A stretch of DNA of 64,000 nucleotides from Bacteroidales bacterium. GTDB lineage: Bacteria; Bacteroidota; Bacteroidia; Bacteroidales; F082. Within the stretch, counting starts at the first letter, position 1, and each line of letters starts with the position of its first letter. This document shows positions 24,852 through 34,452 of the stretch, in pieces. The notes under the pieces were generated by a model, which was not told the origin of the DNA, did no database searches, and worked only from the letters and a program-made list of their open reading frames with translations. A program made the translations under genes and the position numbers. The DNA lies in the NCBI GenBank assembly GCA_017539045.1, contig JAFYHS010000017.1:1-64000 (forward strand). Reading direction: 5' to 3'.

Positions 24852-25460
24852 ATGTTTCTCGAAAAAGATTCTCACAATAGGACTCAAGGTTGGATCGAGG
24901 TCATTTGCGGCTCCATGTTTTCGGGTAAGACCGAAGAGCTGATCCGCAGGTTGAAGCGTGCCAAAATCGCCAAGCTGAAGGTCGAGATCTTCAAGCCTGG
25001 CGTCGACACGCGCTACAGCGAGGAAGACGTGGTGTCGCACAACGCCACGGCCTTGCATTCCATCCCGGTGGAGAGTGCCAGTGAGATCCTTTTCTATGCC
25101 AATGACGTCGACGTGGTCGGCATCGACGAGGCCCAGTTCCTCGACGACGAGTTGCCCAACATGTGCCAGCAGCTGGCCAACCAAGGCGTGCGTGTCATCA
25201 TCGCCGGCCTTGACATGGACTTCATGGGCAAGCCCTTCGGCCCCATGCCCACCCTGATGGCCATCGCCGAAGACGTCACCAAGGTGCATGCCATCTGCGT
25301 GCGCTGCGGCAGCCCGGCGCAATACTCACACCGCACCATTGCGGGCGACAAACTAGTGGTATTGGGAGAGACGGAAAGCTACGAGCCCCTCTGCCGTGCC
25401 TGTTATCTTAAGGCCCAGCAGGAACGGGAATCACTTCCCACGTCCTTGGATAACGATTAA
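24852..25460 (+). CDS. tdk: Thymidine kinase (type II, zinc-binding)
   Basis: A 202-aa salvage enzyme making dTMP. P-loop [15 protein letters not shown] (about 18-32), DEAQF (about 96-100), and the zinc ribbon CVRCG...CRACY (about 152-189) are intact. Its last 30 nt overlap the 3' end of the convergent sugar transferase gene, a tight tail-to-tail arrangement with no room for a separate terminator. Confidence 0.95.
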   Translation: MFLEKDSHNRTQGWIEVICGSMFSGKTEELIRRLKRAKIAKLKVEIFKPGVDTRYSEEDVVSHNATALHSIPVESASEILFYANDVDVVGIDEAQFLDDELPNMCQQLANQGVRVIIAGLDMDFMGKPFGPMPTLMAIAEDVTKVHAICVRCGSPAQYSHRTIAGDKLVVLGETESYEPLCRACYLKAQQERESLPTSLDND

Positions 25461-26855
25461 CACCGTATAGATCAAAATCTTGATGTCGAGGGCGAGGCTG
25501 ACGTTCTCGATATAAAGCACGTCGTATTTCAGTCTTTCAATCATCTCCTCGACATTCTCGGCATAGCCATATTTCACTTCGCCCCAGCTGGTGATGCCAG
25601 GCTTCACCTTAAGCAGCAGGCGGTAATACGGGGCCGTCTCCATGATCTTGTCGATGTAATACTGACGTTCGGGGCGGTAACCCACCAGCGACATGTCGCC
25701 TTTCAGCACGGTCCAGAATTGTGGGATCTCGTCGAGGCGCACCTTACGCATGAACTTGCCGAACTTGGTGATGCGTGGGTCGTCGTCGCTCGAGAGCTGC
25801 GGCGTGCCTTCCGACTCGGCGTCGACGCGCATGCTGCGGAACTTGGCCATCTTGAAGGGCTTGCCACCCTTGCCGATGCGCTCCTGGACATAGAAAACGG
25901 GGCCTTTCGAGGTCGACTTCACGATGATGGCGCAGACCAAAAACACAGGTGAGAGGATGACCAAGGCCAAGATAGAGGCCACAATGTCGAAAGCACGCTT
26001 CACCACACGCTGCCATATGGGCATCAGCTCGGGCGTGACCTGCACTAATGGCGCCTGCCAGATGGCCGATTGCTTCACCGTGCCAAACACCAGGTCCTGC
26101 ATGGCGGGGATGATCTTCACGTTGGCGTTGGTCGTGTCGACCACCGAGAGCAGCACCTTCATCGTCTCCACCTCCGAACGCTCGATGGCGATGATGATCT
26201 CCTCCACGTTTTGGTCCTTCACCACCTGTTCGATCTCGCGGTAGGAGCCCAAGCGGGGCAGATACTCAGCCAGCTTATACTCCGTCTTGTCGTAAACATT
26301 AAGGAAGCCAATGAGGCGACGGCCTGAGGGCTTCACCTCTTCCTCGATCTCCTTGAAGATGGCGCAGGCATTGTCGTTGCTGCCCACGATGAGGGTATTG
26401 AATCCTATCTTCCTGCTTCGTATCCTCGAAATCACCGTGGTGGTGATGATGAGACGTGGGATATAGGTGATGAGGAACTGCAGGGTGAATAAGGCTATAA
26501 ACGACTGATAATAAGACTTGTAGCTAACCACTTCGTCATCCAGAATCACCACGAAGAAGAGGACGACCACACCCAGCAGGGTGATGAAGAAGGTCTGGCC
26601 CAACTCCTTCAGCCTCGATTTCTGGTAGACCTTCTCGTAGGCACCCGTCACGGCATGAAGCACAAGCCAGCAGATGGGGATGATGATGACGCCGAGCCAG
26701 AAGCTGGGCGTGACGAAAGAATGCGTGATGCGGTCCCAATAATTGATATACAGGTCCTCGTGGGCCTTGCGGAAGAGATAAAACAACGTCCACGCCACGA
26801 TGGAGGCAATCCAGTCGACGACGAAATAGAGCGTGGCCAGTCTATTCTTGTTCAT
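25431..26855 (-). CDS. Polyprenyl-phosphate sugar-1-phosphate transferase
   Basis: A 474-aa protein that starts exo- or capsular polysaccharide synthesis by moving a sugar phosphate to the lipid carrier. Four to five membrane helices (1-150), a Rossmann-like middle (CoA-binding-like, about 150-270) and the C-terminal bacterial sugar transferase domain: [18 protein letters not shown], then [20 protein letters not shown]-type loop (cited as [11 protein letters not shown] and KFRSM) and RLDEIPQFW...SLVGYRPER. Its start overlaps the stop of the lipoprotein gene by 4 nt, so the two are coupled. Confidence 0.93.
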   Translation of the reverse strand: MNKNRLATLYFVVDWIASIVAWTLFYLFRKAHEDLYINYWDRITHSFVTPSFWLGVIIIPICWLVLHAVTGAYEKVYQKSRLKELGQTFFITLLGVVVLFFVVILDDEVVSYKSYYQSFIALFTLQFLITYIPRLIITTTVISRIRSRKIGFNTLIVGSNDNACAIFKEIEEEVKPSGRRLIGFLNVYDKTEYKLAEYLPRLGSYREIEQVVKDQNVEEIIIAIERSEVETMKVLLSVVDTTNANVKIIPAMQDLVFGTVKQSAIWQAPLVQVTPELMPIWQRVVKRAFDIVASILALVILSPVFLVCAIIVKSTSKGPVFYVQERIGKGGKPFKMAKFRSMRVDAESEGTPQLSSDDDPRITKFGKFMRKVRLDEIPQFWTVLKGDMSLVGYRPERQYYIDKIMETAPYYRLLLKVKPGITSWGEVKYGYAENVEEMIERLKYDVLYIENVSLALDIKILIYTVLIVIQGRGK

Positions 26856-27832
26856 AGGTTACGATACAGCAGTTTCAGGTTATCGAAATAATAATAGCGG
26901 GGTTCGCTGATGGGGTGGTACTCATGACCATAAGGCACACCTCCATAAGTCATGTAGTTGGCTGCCGTCAGGTCGGAAGTGAAATAAACCTTAAAATAGG
27001 GAGATGAAGCATAGTTGTTCATCATCGGGCCGATGTTGATGTATATTTTGTTCCAACGCTGTGGTTTGTCATGTGTTTTGTCGGTAGGTGTCACTTTAAC
27101 CAGTGGCTTGGTCTCCAACGTATAGTTTTCGTAATACTGCACGCCAACACAGAAGGTGTCGTTGCAGTTGTAGTCCATCTCCAGCAGGCAATACACGCCG
27201 TTGGTGCCTTTATAGAAGTCGAACTCGTCGGCGGTGGCCATCATGAAGTCGAGGGTGTCGGGCGGCAGCTCCACCTTACCCGACCAGAAGGAGTTGACCG
27301 AATGCCATGCCTCGTCGCCCGTGACGCGGCTGGCGCCGATGGCACTATCACCCATAGGCAGCAGGGTGTTGGCATTCTCAAAGTCCTCCATCCATGCGAT
27401 ATTCGTTCCGTTATTGATGGGATAGTAACTTACCACAGGTTGCAGGTTGACGATGCTGTCTTCGACCAGGTTCAGGTTCTCATACACCACACGCTGGTAG
27501 AAAGGATAACGGTCGCGTGCCGAGGAACGTCCGTCGACCTTGATGCCGCCATAAACCGTCACCTTGTGGGAACCTTTCTTCAAGACCGGGAAAGTGGCCG
27601 GGAGCTCATAGACGCCAATCAGCTGGTCGTCGACATGCACCCAGGCATCGGTGATCTTGCTGGTGTTGGCACCAAAGACGAAATAGTTTTCGGGGTTGGG
27701 ATCCACCTCGATGGATTCAATATGGATATAGGCAGGCACCTTTTGCGGTCCTTCAAACTTCTTGCATGATGGCAAGGCCATGAAGGAAACAAGGATAAGC
27801 AACAAGGTAAGACAGGTAAAGTTTCTTTTCAT
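26852..27832 (-). CDS. Lipoprotein, putative surface/polysaccharide-associated
   Basis: A 326-aa protein with signal peptide and lipobox (MALPSC, Cys24 region). The body has beta-sandwich-like stretches (IHIESIEVDPNPENYFVFGANTSKI, cited as IHIESIEV and PNPENYFVFG) and ends [13 protein letters not shown]. It sits between a Gfo/Idh dehydrogenase and a sugar transferase, with a 4-nt overlap with the latter. No enzyme motif seen; a role in exporting or anchoring a surface glycan is only a contextual guess. Confidence 0.8.
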   Translation of the reverse strand: MKRNFTCLTLLLILVSFMALPSCKKFEGPQKVPAYIHIESIEVDPNPENYFVFGANTSKITDAWVHVDDQLIGVYELPATFPVLKKGSHKVTVYGGIKVDGRSSARDRYPFYQRVVYENLNLVEDSIVNLQPVVSYYPINNGTNIAWMEDFENANTLLPMGDSAIGASRVTGDEAWHSVNSFWSGKVELPPDTLDFMMATADEFDFYKGTNGVYCLLEMDYNCNDTFCVGVQYYENYTLETKPLVKVTPTDKTHDKPQRWNKIYINIGPMMNNYASSPYFKVYFTSDLTAANYMTYGGVPYGHEYHPISEPRYYYFDNLKLLYRNL

Positions 27833-27893
27833 ATCATCACTAGTCTTTTATTATGGAACGAAATGTATCGGCTATTATTGTAAGGTCACCACT

Positions 27894-28880
27894 TTATTTC
27901 TGCACTTTTGCGATGGAGGCGTCGACGGCGTCGAGGATACGGTAGGCCAGCTTCAGCACACCGATGCCGTCGTCGATGGTGACGGCAGGCGTGGCGTTGT
28001 GTACGATGGCGTCGTAGAAGCTCTCCAGCTCGGTCTTGATGGCGTTGATGGGATGGACCTCGGGCCTTTGGAAGGTGATCTGTTTCTCGGTGCCGTCGCC
28101 CAAGGTGATGGTCGCCGAGAGCGGGTTGGTCTCGTCGACCGTGTCGTGGATGCGGGTGATCTCCGCCACCTTGTCGAGGAAATCGACGGTGATATAGGCG
28201 TCGCGCTGGAAGATACGGGTCTTGCGCATGTTCTTCATCGACAGGCGCGAGGACGTCAGGTTGGCCACCGTGCCGTTTTCGAACTCGATGCGGACGTTGG
28301 TGATGTCGGGGGTGGGACTCACGATGCTGAGGCCATTGGCGCTGATATGTTGCACGGGCGACTTCACGATGGTGAGCAGGATGTCGAGGTCGTGCACCAT
28401 CAGGTCGAGGACCACGGGCACGTCGGTGCCACGCGGGTTGAACAATGCCAGGCGGTGCGCCTCAACAAACAAAGGGTCTTTGATGAAAGGCTCAGCCGCG
28501 ATGAAGGCGGGGTTGAAACGCTCCACATGGCCCACCTGCACCTTCACTCCTGCCTCATCGGCCAGCTTCTTCAAGGCGTTGGCCTCCTCGGGCGTCGCCA
28601 CGATGGGCTTCTCGATGAAGACATGCTTGCGCTTCTGCAAGGCCTTCGAGGCGCACTCGAAATGACGGATGGTGGGCGTGACGATGTCGACCACGTCGAC
28701 GGCGTCGATCAAAGCGTCGATGGAGCCGAAGCTGCTGACGCCCGTTTCGGCTTCCACCTGCTTGGCGGTCTCCTCAGCCGGGTCATAAAAACCCACCAAA
28801 ACGTAATTCTCTATCTGTTTGATGCAGTTGATATGGATTTTGCCCAGATGCCCTGCACCTAAAACACCGATTTTCAGCAT
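27894..28880 (-). CDS. Gfo/Idh/MocA family oxidoreductase
   Basis: A 328-aa NAD(P)-dependent sugar dehydrogenase-like protein: Rossmann motif LGAGHLGKIHIN at 6-17, then EKPIVATPEEA (about 94-104, catalytic Lys of EKP) and the C-terminal alpha/beta dimer domain with MVHDLDILL (about 160-170, His of the active site). It probably oxidises a nucleotide-sugar or UDP-GlcNAc derivative for glycan or lipid A synthesis. A -7 TATTTTTG (minus, 28897-28904) lies 16 nt upstream. Likely first gene of the three-gene glycan operon. Confidence 0.9.
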   Translation of the reverse strand: MLKIGVLGAGHLGKIHINCIKQIENYVLVGFYDPAEETAKQVEAETGVSSFGSIDALIDAVDVVDIVTPTIRHFECASKALQKRKHVFIEKPIVATPEEANALKKLADEAGVKVQVGHVERFNPAFIAAEPFIKDPLFVEAHRLALFNPRGTDVPVVLDLMVHDLDILLTIVKSPVQHISANGLSIVSPTPDITNVRIEFENGTVANLTSSRLSMKNMRKTRIFQRDAYITVDFLDKVAEITRIHDTVDETNPLSATITLGDGTEKQITFQRPEVHPINAIKTELESFYDAIVHNATPAVTIDDGIGVLKLAYRILDAVDASIAKVQK

Positions 28881-28958
28881 ATGAAAAAATTTTCCGCAAA
28901 AATAGTTCTTTTATCGTTAGGTTTGGCGTAATTTCGCGCCGCAAAACAGAAAAACCGA

Positions 28959-28984
28959 GGTCCCTGAGCCTGTCGAAGGGCCGA
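28959..28984. repeat. TGAGCCTGTCGAAG-type repeat
   Basis: GGTCCCTGAGCCTGTCGAAG then GGCC, ending 8 nt before the pcm start codon, so it forms part of the pcm 5' leader. Confidence 0.75.
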
Positions 28985-28992
28985 AACGCAAT

Positions 28993-29658
28993 ATGAGCAC
29001 CAGTTTAGAAGACAACTACCGCCACAAGGGCTTACGCAAGCAACTCGTTGACCTGCTGCGAACAAAAGGCATCACCGACGAAGCCGTCTTGAACGCCATC
29101 AACGAAGTGCCCCGCCATGTGTTTCTCGACTCTTCCTTTGTCGAGCTCGCCTACCAGGACAAGGCCTTCCCCATCGGCTCGGGACAGACCATCTCGCAGC
29201 CCAACACGGTGGCCTTCCAGACCCAGCTGTTGAAGGTCGAAAAAGGCATGAAAGTGCTTGAGATCGGCACGGGGTCAGGTTATCAGGCCTGTGTGTTGGC
29301 CGCCTTAGGCGCCAAGGTGTTCAGCATTGAAAGGCAACGCAACCTGTTTTTCAAGACGAAAGAGATCCTCGAGCAACTGCCGTTCAAGGTCAAGACCTTC
29401 TTGGGCGACGGATATGAGGGTCTGCCCACCTACCAGCCTTTCGACCGCATCATCATCACGGCCGGGGCGCCAAGCATACCTGAGGCGCTTGTCAAACAGA
29501 TGAAGGTCGGCGGCATCATGGTTATCCCGATGGATAACGCCGAAGGCGACGGGCAGACCATGCTGAGGGTCACCAAGATGGACGACGGCTCACTGAAAAA
29601 AGAGGAGTTCGGCGACTTCAAGTTTGTGCCGATGCTGAAAGAGATTGGGAATGATTAA
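28993..29658 (+). CDS. pcm: Protein-L-isoaspartate O-methyltransferase
   Basis: A 221-aa protein-repair enzyme that methylates isoaspartyl residues. RHVFLD (about 35-40), GSGQTISQPNTVAFQ (about 59-73), the SAM-binding VLEIGTGSGYQACVLAALG (about 92-110) and IIITAGAPSIPEALVKQ (about 150-166) are intact. A repeat sits directly ahead of the start. A one-mismatch -7 (TAATTTCG, about 28928) may be its promoter. Confidence 0.95.
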   Translation: MSTSLEDNYRHKGLRKQLVDLLRTKGITDEAVLNAINEVPRHVFLDSSFVELAYQDKAFPIGSGQTISQPNTVAFQTQLLKVEKGMKVLEIGTGSGYQACVLAALGAKVFSIERQRNLFFKTKEILEQLPFKVKTFLGDGYEGLPTYQPFDRIIITAGAPSIPEALVKQMKVGGIMVIPMDNAEGDGQTMLRVTKMDDGSLKKEEFGDFKFVPMLKEIGND

Positions 29659-29659
29659 A

Positions 29660-29689
29660 AAAAAGGAAGGCGATGCCTTCCTTTTTTTC
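29660..29689. terminator. Bidirectional terminator
   Basis: A perfect stem AAAGGAAGGC-GAT-GCCTTCCTTT with A and T runs on either side, between convergent pcm and the YjgR-type gene. It overlaps the last codon of the latter. Confidence 0.9.
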
Positions 29690-31211
29690 ATCTCTTCTTG
29701 AAGATACTACCCAAAATCGACCGGACGATTTGGTTCCCCAGGTTACGCCCGATGGTAGTCGCTGTCGTGTTGATGGTCTTCTCCAGCGCCTTGCCTGCCG
29801 TCGACTTCTTCTTTCTGGTGGTCGTGCTTCTGGAGCTGGTACTCCTTGAGCGTTCCCTTTCCTTCGCTTCCTTGGCCTTGCGCTTCTCTTCCTCTTCGGC
29901 CTCTTTCTGGAGGCGTTTCTCCTCCTGTTTCTGCTGTTCCACCAAGACCTCATAGGCGCTTTCGCGGTCGAAGCTCTTGTCGTAGACGCCATAGATGCGC
30001 GACTTACGGATCAGTTCGTTGCGCTGGTCGTCGGTGATGGCGCCAATCTGACTCAGCGGGAAGAGGATCTTGGCACGTTCCACGATGCAGGGGGCGCCTT
30101 TCTCGTCGATCAACGAGACCAAGGCCTCGCCCGTTCCGAGTTCGAGGATGGCTGCCTCGGTGTTGAAGTTCGGGTTGGTACGGAAGGTCTGTGCTGCCGC
30201 CTTCACGGCTTTCTGTTCCTTAGGCGTATAGGCTCTCAGCCCATGGAGGATACGGTTGCCGAGCTGGCCTGCGATGACCTCGGGGATGTCGTCGGGGCTC
30301 TGGGTGACGAAATAGACGCCGACACCCTTGGAACGCACCAAACGGATGACCTGCTCGATCTTGTCGACCAAAGCCTTGGAGGTGTCCTTGAACAGCATGT
30401 GAGCCTCGTCGAAGAAGAAGATCAGCTTGGGCAACGGCAGGTCGCCGACCTCGGGCAGTTGGGTGTAGAGCTCGCTCAACAGCCACAGCAGGAAGGTGGA
30501 ATAGAGTTTGGGGTTGAGCATCAGCTTGTCGGCAGCCAGCACATTCATCACGCCCTTGCCTCCTTCGGTCTGGAGGAAGTCGAACACATTGAACGAAGGC
30601 TCGCCAAAGAAGAGGTCGCCACCTTCGGCTTCGAGGGCCAGCAGGGCACGCTGGATGGCGCCCACGCTCACTGAGGTGATGGTGCCGTAGGTGGTGGTGA
30701 ACTCCCTAGCGTTCTTGGCCACATAGTCGAGCATGAGGCGCAGGTCCTTCATGTCGATAAGGAGCAAGCCGCGGTCGTCGGCGATCTTGAAGACGATGTT
30801 GAGGATGCCCGTCTGGGTCTCGTTGAGGCCGAGCAGACGCGACAGCAGCTGCGGTCCCATGTCGGAGATGGTGGCTCTCAGCGGATGGCCTTGCTCGCCA
30901 TACACGTCGAAGAAACGCGTGGGACAGCCATGGAACTGCGGGTTCTCGATGCCGAACTCAGGGCAGCGTTTCTCGATGAAGCTGCTCATCTGTCCAGCCT
31001 GGCTGATGCCCGAGAGGTCGCCTTTCATGTCGGCCATGAAGCAAGGCACGCCTGCCTCGCAGAAGGATTCGGCCAGCACCTGCAGGGTCACGGTCTTACC
31101 CGTACCCGTGGCGCCCGCTATCAAGCCGTGGCGGTTGGCCATCTTACCCACCATATAGAGGGGTCCGTTGTCGCAATGCGCGATGTAGAGTTGGTTGTCT
31201 TCTGTATACAT
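29688..31211 (-). CDS. YjgR/DUF853-type HerA-like ATPase
   Basis: A 507-aa ATPase with Walker [13 protein letters not shown] (about 34-45) and Walker [13 protein letters not shown] (about 262-273), followed by [18 protein letters not shown]. This is the DUF853 branch of HerA/FtsK-like ATPases (E. coli YjgR), with no established role. The C-terminal 80 residues are a charged Lys/Glu/Arg coiled coil, then Ser/Thr/Arg-rich, then a hydrophobic patch. It closes a five-gene operon and is unrelated to the island HerA beyond the fold. Confidence 0.9.
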   Translation of the reverse strand: MYTEDNQLYIAHCDNGPLYMVGKMANRHGLIAGATGTGKTVTLQVLAESFCEAGVPCFMADMKGDLSGISQAGQMSSFIEKRCPEFGIENPQFHGCPTRFFDVYGEQGHPLRATISDMGPQLLSRLLGLNETQTGILNIVFKIADDRGLLLIDMKDLRLMLDYVAKNAREFTTTYGTITSVSVGAIQRALLALEAEGGDLFFGEPSFNVFDFLQTEGGKGVMNVLAADKLMLNPKLYSTFLLWLLSELYTQLPEVGDLPLPKLIFFFDEAHMLFKDTSKALVDKIEQVIRLVRSKGVGVYFVTQSPDDIPEVIAGQLGNRILHGLRAYTPKEQKAVKAAAQTFRTNPNFNTEAAILELGTGEALVSLIDEKGAPCIVERAKILFPLSQIGAITDDQRNELIRKSRIYGVYDKSFDRESAYEVLVEQQKQEEKRLQKEAEEEEKRKAKEAKERERSRSTSSRSTTTRKKKSTAGKALEKTINTTATTIGRNLGNQIVRSILGSIFKKR

Positions 31212-31221
31212 AGCAATAGTT

Positions 31222-31905
31222 TTATTTGTTGATTCTGAATCGGATATACTTTATCGTCAGGCCTTGGTCGAGCCACATCTGCTCGTAGAAGGTGCGTATG
31301 GTCTTCACCTCCAGGTTGTCGTCATTGGCATAGAGGTCGTCGGTGGCATAGAGCAGCGGCAGACCTTGTGGCTCCACCACCTCGTGGAGGGTGAACTCAT
31401 ACATGATGGGGCTGTCGGTCTTGAGGTTGAGGATGCCATCGGGGCGGACGATCTTGCGGTAACGGTCGAGGAACTCGGGGGAGGTGAGGCGATGGCGGGC
31501 GTTGCGCACACCTTCGCCGGGATGCGGGTCAGGGAAGGTGACCCAGATCTCGGACACCTCGTCTTTGGCAAAGAAATGCTCGATCTGGTCGATGCGGGCA
31601 CGCAGGAAAGCCACGTTCTTCAGGCCTTCCTCGTTGCTTTGCTTCAAGCCACGCCAGATACGCGCGCCCTTGATGTCGACACCGATATAGTTGATGTCGC
31701 GATGCGCCCGGGCCAAGCCAACGGTATATTCTCCCTTGCCGCAGCCCAGCTCAAGCACGATGGGGTTGTCGTTGTGGAAGAACTCCTCATGCCACTTCCC
31801 CTGAAGCGGAAACCCCTCCCCCATGATGCGTTCATAACTGTATTCGAACAAGTTAGGGAAGGTCTTGTTCTCGGCGAATTTCTCCAATTTGTTCTTCTTT
31901 GACAT
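31222..31905 (-). CDS. trmB: tRNA (guanine-N7-)-methyltransferase
   Basis: A 227-aa SAM-dependent enzyme that makes m7G46 in tRNA. Motif [16 protein letters not shown] (about 56-70), [10 protein letters not shown] (about 79-88) and the family hallmark [17 protein letters not shown] (about 128-148) are present. It is 9 nt from the upstream HU/SPOR gene and 10 nt from the downstream ATPase gene. Confidence 0.95.
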   Translation of the reverse strand: MSKKNKLEKFAENKTFPNLFEYSYERIMGEGFPLQGKWHEEFFHNDNPIVLELGCGKGEYTVGLARAHRDINYIGVDIKGARIWRGLKQSNEEGLKNVAFLRARIDQIEHFFAKDEVSEIWVTFPDPHPGEGVRNARHRLTSPEFLDRYRKIVRPDGILNLKTDSPIMYEFTLHEVVEPQGLPLLYATDDLYANDDNLEVKTIRTFYEQMWLDQGLTIKYIRFRINK

Positions 31906-31914
31906 CGTCGTTCC

Positions 31915-32985
31915 TTATTTGTTTAAAATCCAGACCTCATAGTCGGAGTTAGCCCTGATATCGAGGAGTGCCGCTGTGGCCTCTTCCATCGTACGATAAC
32001 GGTCGACGGCGACAAACCACCGTTTGCCCCTAGGCTCATAGAAGGCGTTGCGATAGCCTTCCGCCTTCAAGGTCTTGACCATATTGGCCGCATACTCTTC
32101 CTGGACGAAACAGCCGGCTATGATGCGTATGTTGGCATCGGCAGGCGCAGGCGTGGCTGCAGGCTGCGTCGGCTCAGCGACAGCAGGTTCGGTAACGGTA
32201 GGCTCAGCAACGGCGGGCTCAGCAGCAGCGGGCTCAGCAACGGTATCCGTCGGCGCAGGAGCCACTTCCTTCCACTCCCAAGTCTTGACATAGGATGGAA
32301 GCGTATAGGTCTTAGGCTCATATCTGCCACGAACGACCTTCTTCCCTAGCAATCGGCCGAAGTCGACGACATGGAAATAATGCAATCCCAAGCCGACAAG
32401 AGCCAACAGGAGTAAGCCCAAGAGGATCCACAGCCATCCAAGGTGGCGTTGCGGCACCTCGTCGTCTTCGTGCACGGCTTTCTCATCCACGGTGACGGGG
32501 GTGTTCTTGTCTCTCTGCTGCTTGGCGATCTCCGCCTTGATTTCGTCCTTGGTCTTCGAGCGCAGGATAGGCTCGGGGGTGAGGTCGGTCAGGCCAAAGG
32601 CATCGCTGTTGTAGTTGACGGTTTTGTCGGGTTCAAAGGCAAGGTCTTCGGCCCAGTCGTAATAAAGCGCGCCCACATCCTTCAGCACCACCTTCTTACC
32701 GGCCTTCATGCTATTGAAACAGTCGGAGACGAACATCACCAAGAGGCGACGCGCTTCATCCATGGGGATCTCGTTTTTCTCCGACAGATAGTTGATCACC
32801 AAATCGTTATCCTCTCTCAAATTGGCGTCAAACTCGATCACGCTGGAAGGGCGGGCAAAATAATTGGCCACCGGGTTGACCTTAGCCGAGACCGGTTTCT
32901 TCACAAAGGCGCCCAAGCCGGGCACCACCACGGTGTCGCGGACATACAACAGGTCTGATATGGCTTCTGCTATGGTAATCATCAT
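31915..32985 (-). CDS. HU-domain/SPOR-domain membrane protein
   Basis: A 356-aa protein. Residues 1-125 look like the paired HU-fold domains (CCDC81-like prokaryotic type; VPGLGAFVKKPVSAKV and VVLKDVGALYYD). One membrane helix follows (about 187-205), then an Ala-Pro-Glu low-complexity spacer (EPAVAEPTVTEPAVAEPT) and a C-terminal SPOR domain (about 280-356, IIAGCFVQEEYAANMVKTL) that binds denuded peptidoglycan glycans at division sites. The layout, cytosolic DNA/protein-binding head and periplasmic SPOR tail, suggests a role in cell division or envelope. Overlaps kdsB by 4 nt. Confidence 0.88.
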   Translation of the reverse strand: MMITIAEAISDLLYVRDTVVVPGLGAFVKKPVSAKVNPVANYFARPSSVIEFDANLREDNDLVINYLSEKNEIPMDEARRLLVMFVSDCFNSMKAGKKVVLKDVGALYYDWAEDLAFEPDKTVNYNSDAFGLTDLTPEPILRSKTKDEIKAEIAKQQRDKNTPVTVDEKAVHEDDEVPQRHLGWLWILLGLLLLALVGLGLHYFHVVDFGRLLGKKVVRGRYEPKTYTLPSYVKTWEWKEVAPAPTDTVAEPAAAEPAVAEPTVTEPAVAEPTQPAATPAPADANIRIIAGCFVQEEYAANMVKTLKAEGYRNAFYEPRGKRWFVAVDRYRTMEEATAALLDIRANSDYEVWILNK

Positions 32986-33737
32986 TCAATCTCAGGTTTA
33001 GTTTGCGCATACTGCTCGGCTCTATGCAGGTCGTCGGGCGTATCGATGGAGATGTTGTCGGCATCGCTCAAGGCCATGCGTATGGCGAGACCGTTCTCGA
33101 GCCAGCGCAGCTGTTCGAGCGACTCGGCCTGTTCCAAGGCTGAGGGCTCCATGTGCGCCACTTGATGCAACACATCGGCTTTGTAGGCATAGATGCCGAT
33201 ATGCTTATAGAAACGGCCCTTGGCGAGCCACTCGTCGCGGTCGACATTACGCATGAAAGGGATGGGGTTGCGGCTGAAATACATGGCATTGCCTTCTTGG
33301 TTCACCACGACTTTCACCGCATTGGGGCTGAACAGCTCATCCTCATCGTCGATCCGCTTAGCCAAGGAGGCCAGAGGCGTGTCGTCACGCACGATCAAAT
33401 CGACCAAGAGGTCGATCTGCTTAGGGTCGATAAAAGGCTCGTCGCCTTGTATGTTGACTACGGCATCAAATTTCGTCTTCAGCAGGTCGAGCGCCTCGCA
33501 GCAACGGTCGGTGCCACTGCGGTGGTTGGGGCTCGTCATCACATACGCTCCTCCGAAGTCCATCACCGCATCGGCGATACGCACGTCGTCGGTGGCAATG
33601 ACCACGGCATCGAGCTTCGACTTCAAGGCCTGCTCGTAGACGCGTTGTATCATGGGCTTGCCTTTGATCAAAGCCAAGGGCTTGCCGGGAAAACGCGTCG
33701 AAGCGTAGCGTGCGGGTATGATGCCTACGACTTTCAT
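32982..33737 (-). CDS. kdsB: CMP-KDO synthetase (3-deoxy-manno-octulosonate cytidylyltransferase)
   Basis: A 251-aa enzyme that activates KDO with CTP for lipid A-core synthesis. IIPARYASTRFPGKPL (5-20), NIQGDEPFI (about 94-102), AKRIDD and HIGIYAYK (about 178-185) define the family. The start MKVVGIIPARY is chosen over an in-frame upstream start that lies inside the dNK gene. Placed 1 nt after that gene's stop. Confidence 0.96.
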   Translation of the reverse strand: MKVVGIIPARYASTRFPGKPLALIKGKPMIQRVYEQALKSKLDAVVIATDDVRIADAVMDFGGAYVMTSPNHRSGTDRCCEALDLLKTKFDAVVNIQGDEPFIDPKQIDLLVDLIVRDDTPLASLAKRIDDEDELFSPNAVKVVVNQEGNAMYFSRNPIPFMRNVDRDEWLAKGRFYKHIGIYAYKADVLHQVAHMEPSALEQAESLEQLRWLENGLAIRMALSDADNISIDTPDDLHRAEQYAQTKPEIE

Positions 33738-33738
33738 T

Positions 33739-34350
33739 TTAGAACAATCCGTTGAGTGAGGCTTCGATACGGTCAACCACGGTACTCAAGTCCTCGGGGT
33801 TCTCCAGTTCGATGTTATCCGTGTCGATGATAAGCAGTTTGCCGTCGTGGTAGTTCTTAATCCATTCCTCGTAACGTTCATTGAGGTTGGTCAGGTAGCT
33901 GATGCTGATGGACTGTTCGAACTCGCGGTTACGTTTGGCGATATGACGAATCAGCGTCGGCACCGAAGCGCGGAGATAGATCAGCAGATCGGGCGGTTGG
34001 AGGAACTTCGTCATCAGCTCGAACAGCGACTTGTAGTTCTCGAAGTCACGGGTTTCCATCAGTCCCATGGAATAGAGGTTGGCCGCAAAGATATGGGCAT
34101 CCTCATAGATGGTACGGTCCTGGATGACGTCTTCGCCGCTGTTGCGGATGTCCATCACCTGGCGGAAACGGCTGTTGAGGAAGAAGATCTGGATGTTGAA
34201 CGACCACCGCTGCATGTCCTCATAAAAGCTGTCGAGATAGGGGTTGTGTTCCACTTCCTCATAATGAGGCTTCCAGTTGAAGTGCTTGGCGAGGAGGCCC
34301 GTGAGGGTCGTCTTGCCCGAACCGATATTGCCTGCTACTGCGATATGCAT
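33739..34350 (-). CDS. Deoxynucleoside kinase
   Basis: A 203-aa kinase. P-loop AGNIGSGKTTL (6-16), DRTIYEDAHIFA (about 78-89) and LIYLRASVPTLIRHIAKRNRE (cited as LIYLRASVPTL and KRNRE) match the dAK/dGK deoxynucleoside kinase family of Bacteroidota and Firmicutes, with the usual length. Substrate preference (dA, dG or dC) cannot be decided by eye. First gene of the five-gene operon with kdsB, HU/SPOR, trmB and the YjgR-type ATPase. Confidence 0.92.
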   Translation of the reverse strand: MHIAVAGNIGSGKTTLTGLLAKHFNWKPHYEEVEHNPYLDSFYEDMQRWSFNIQIFFLNSRFRQVMDIRNSGEDVIQDRTIYEDAHIFAANLYSMGLMETRDFENYKSLFELMTKFLQPPDLLIYLRASVPTLIRHIAKRNREFEQSISISYLTNLNERYEEWIKNYHDGKLLIIDTDNIELENPEDLSTVVDRIEASLNGLF

Positions 34351-34452
34351 AATGCTATTGTTTTAGTGTGAAAAGAAGTTGCTAAAATAAAGAAAAGTCA
34401 GCAAAAAAAGCCCATTTTTTTTCAGAAAAATAACAAGCCACTGATTTTCAGT

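Noticed and set aside
29688-31211. YjgR-type HerA-like ATPase as a second defence HerA
   Set aside because: It belongs to the DUF853 branch and sits in a housekeeping operon with dNK, kdsB and trmB.
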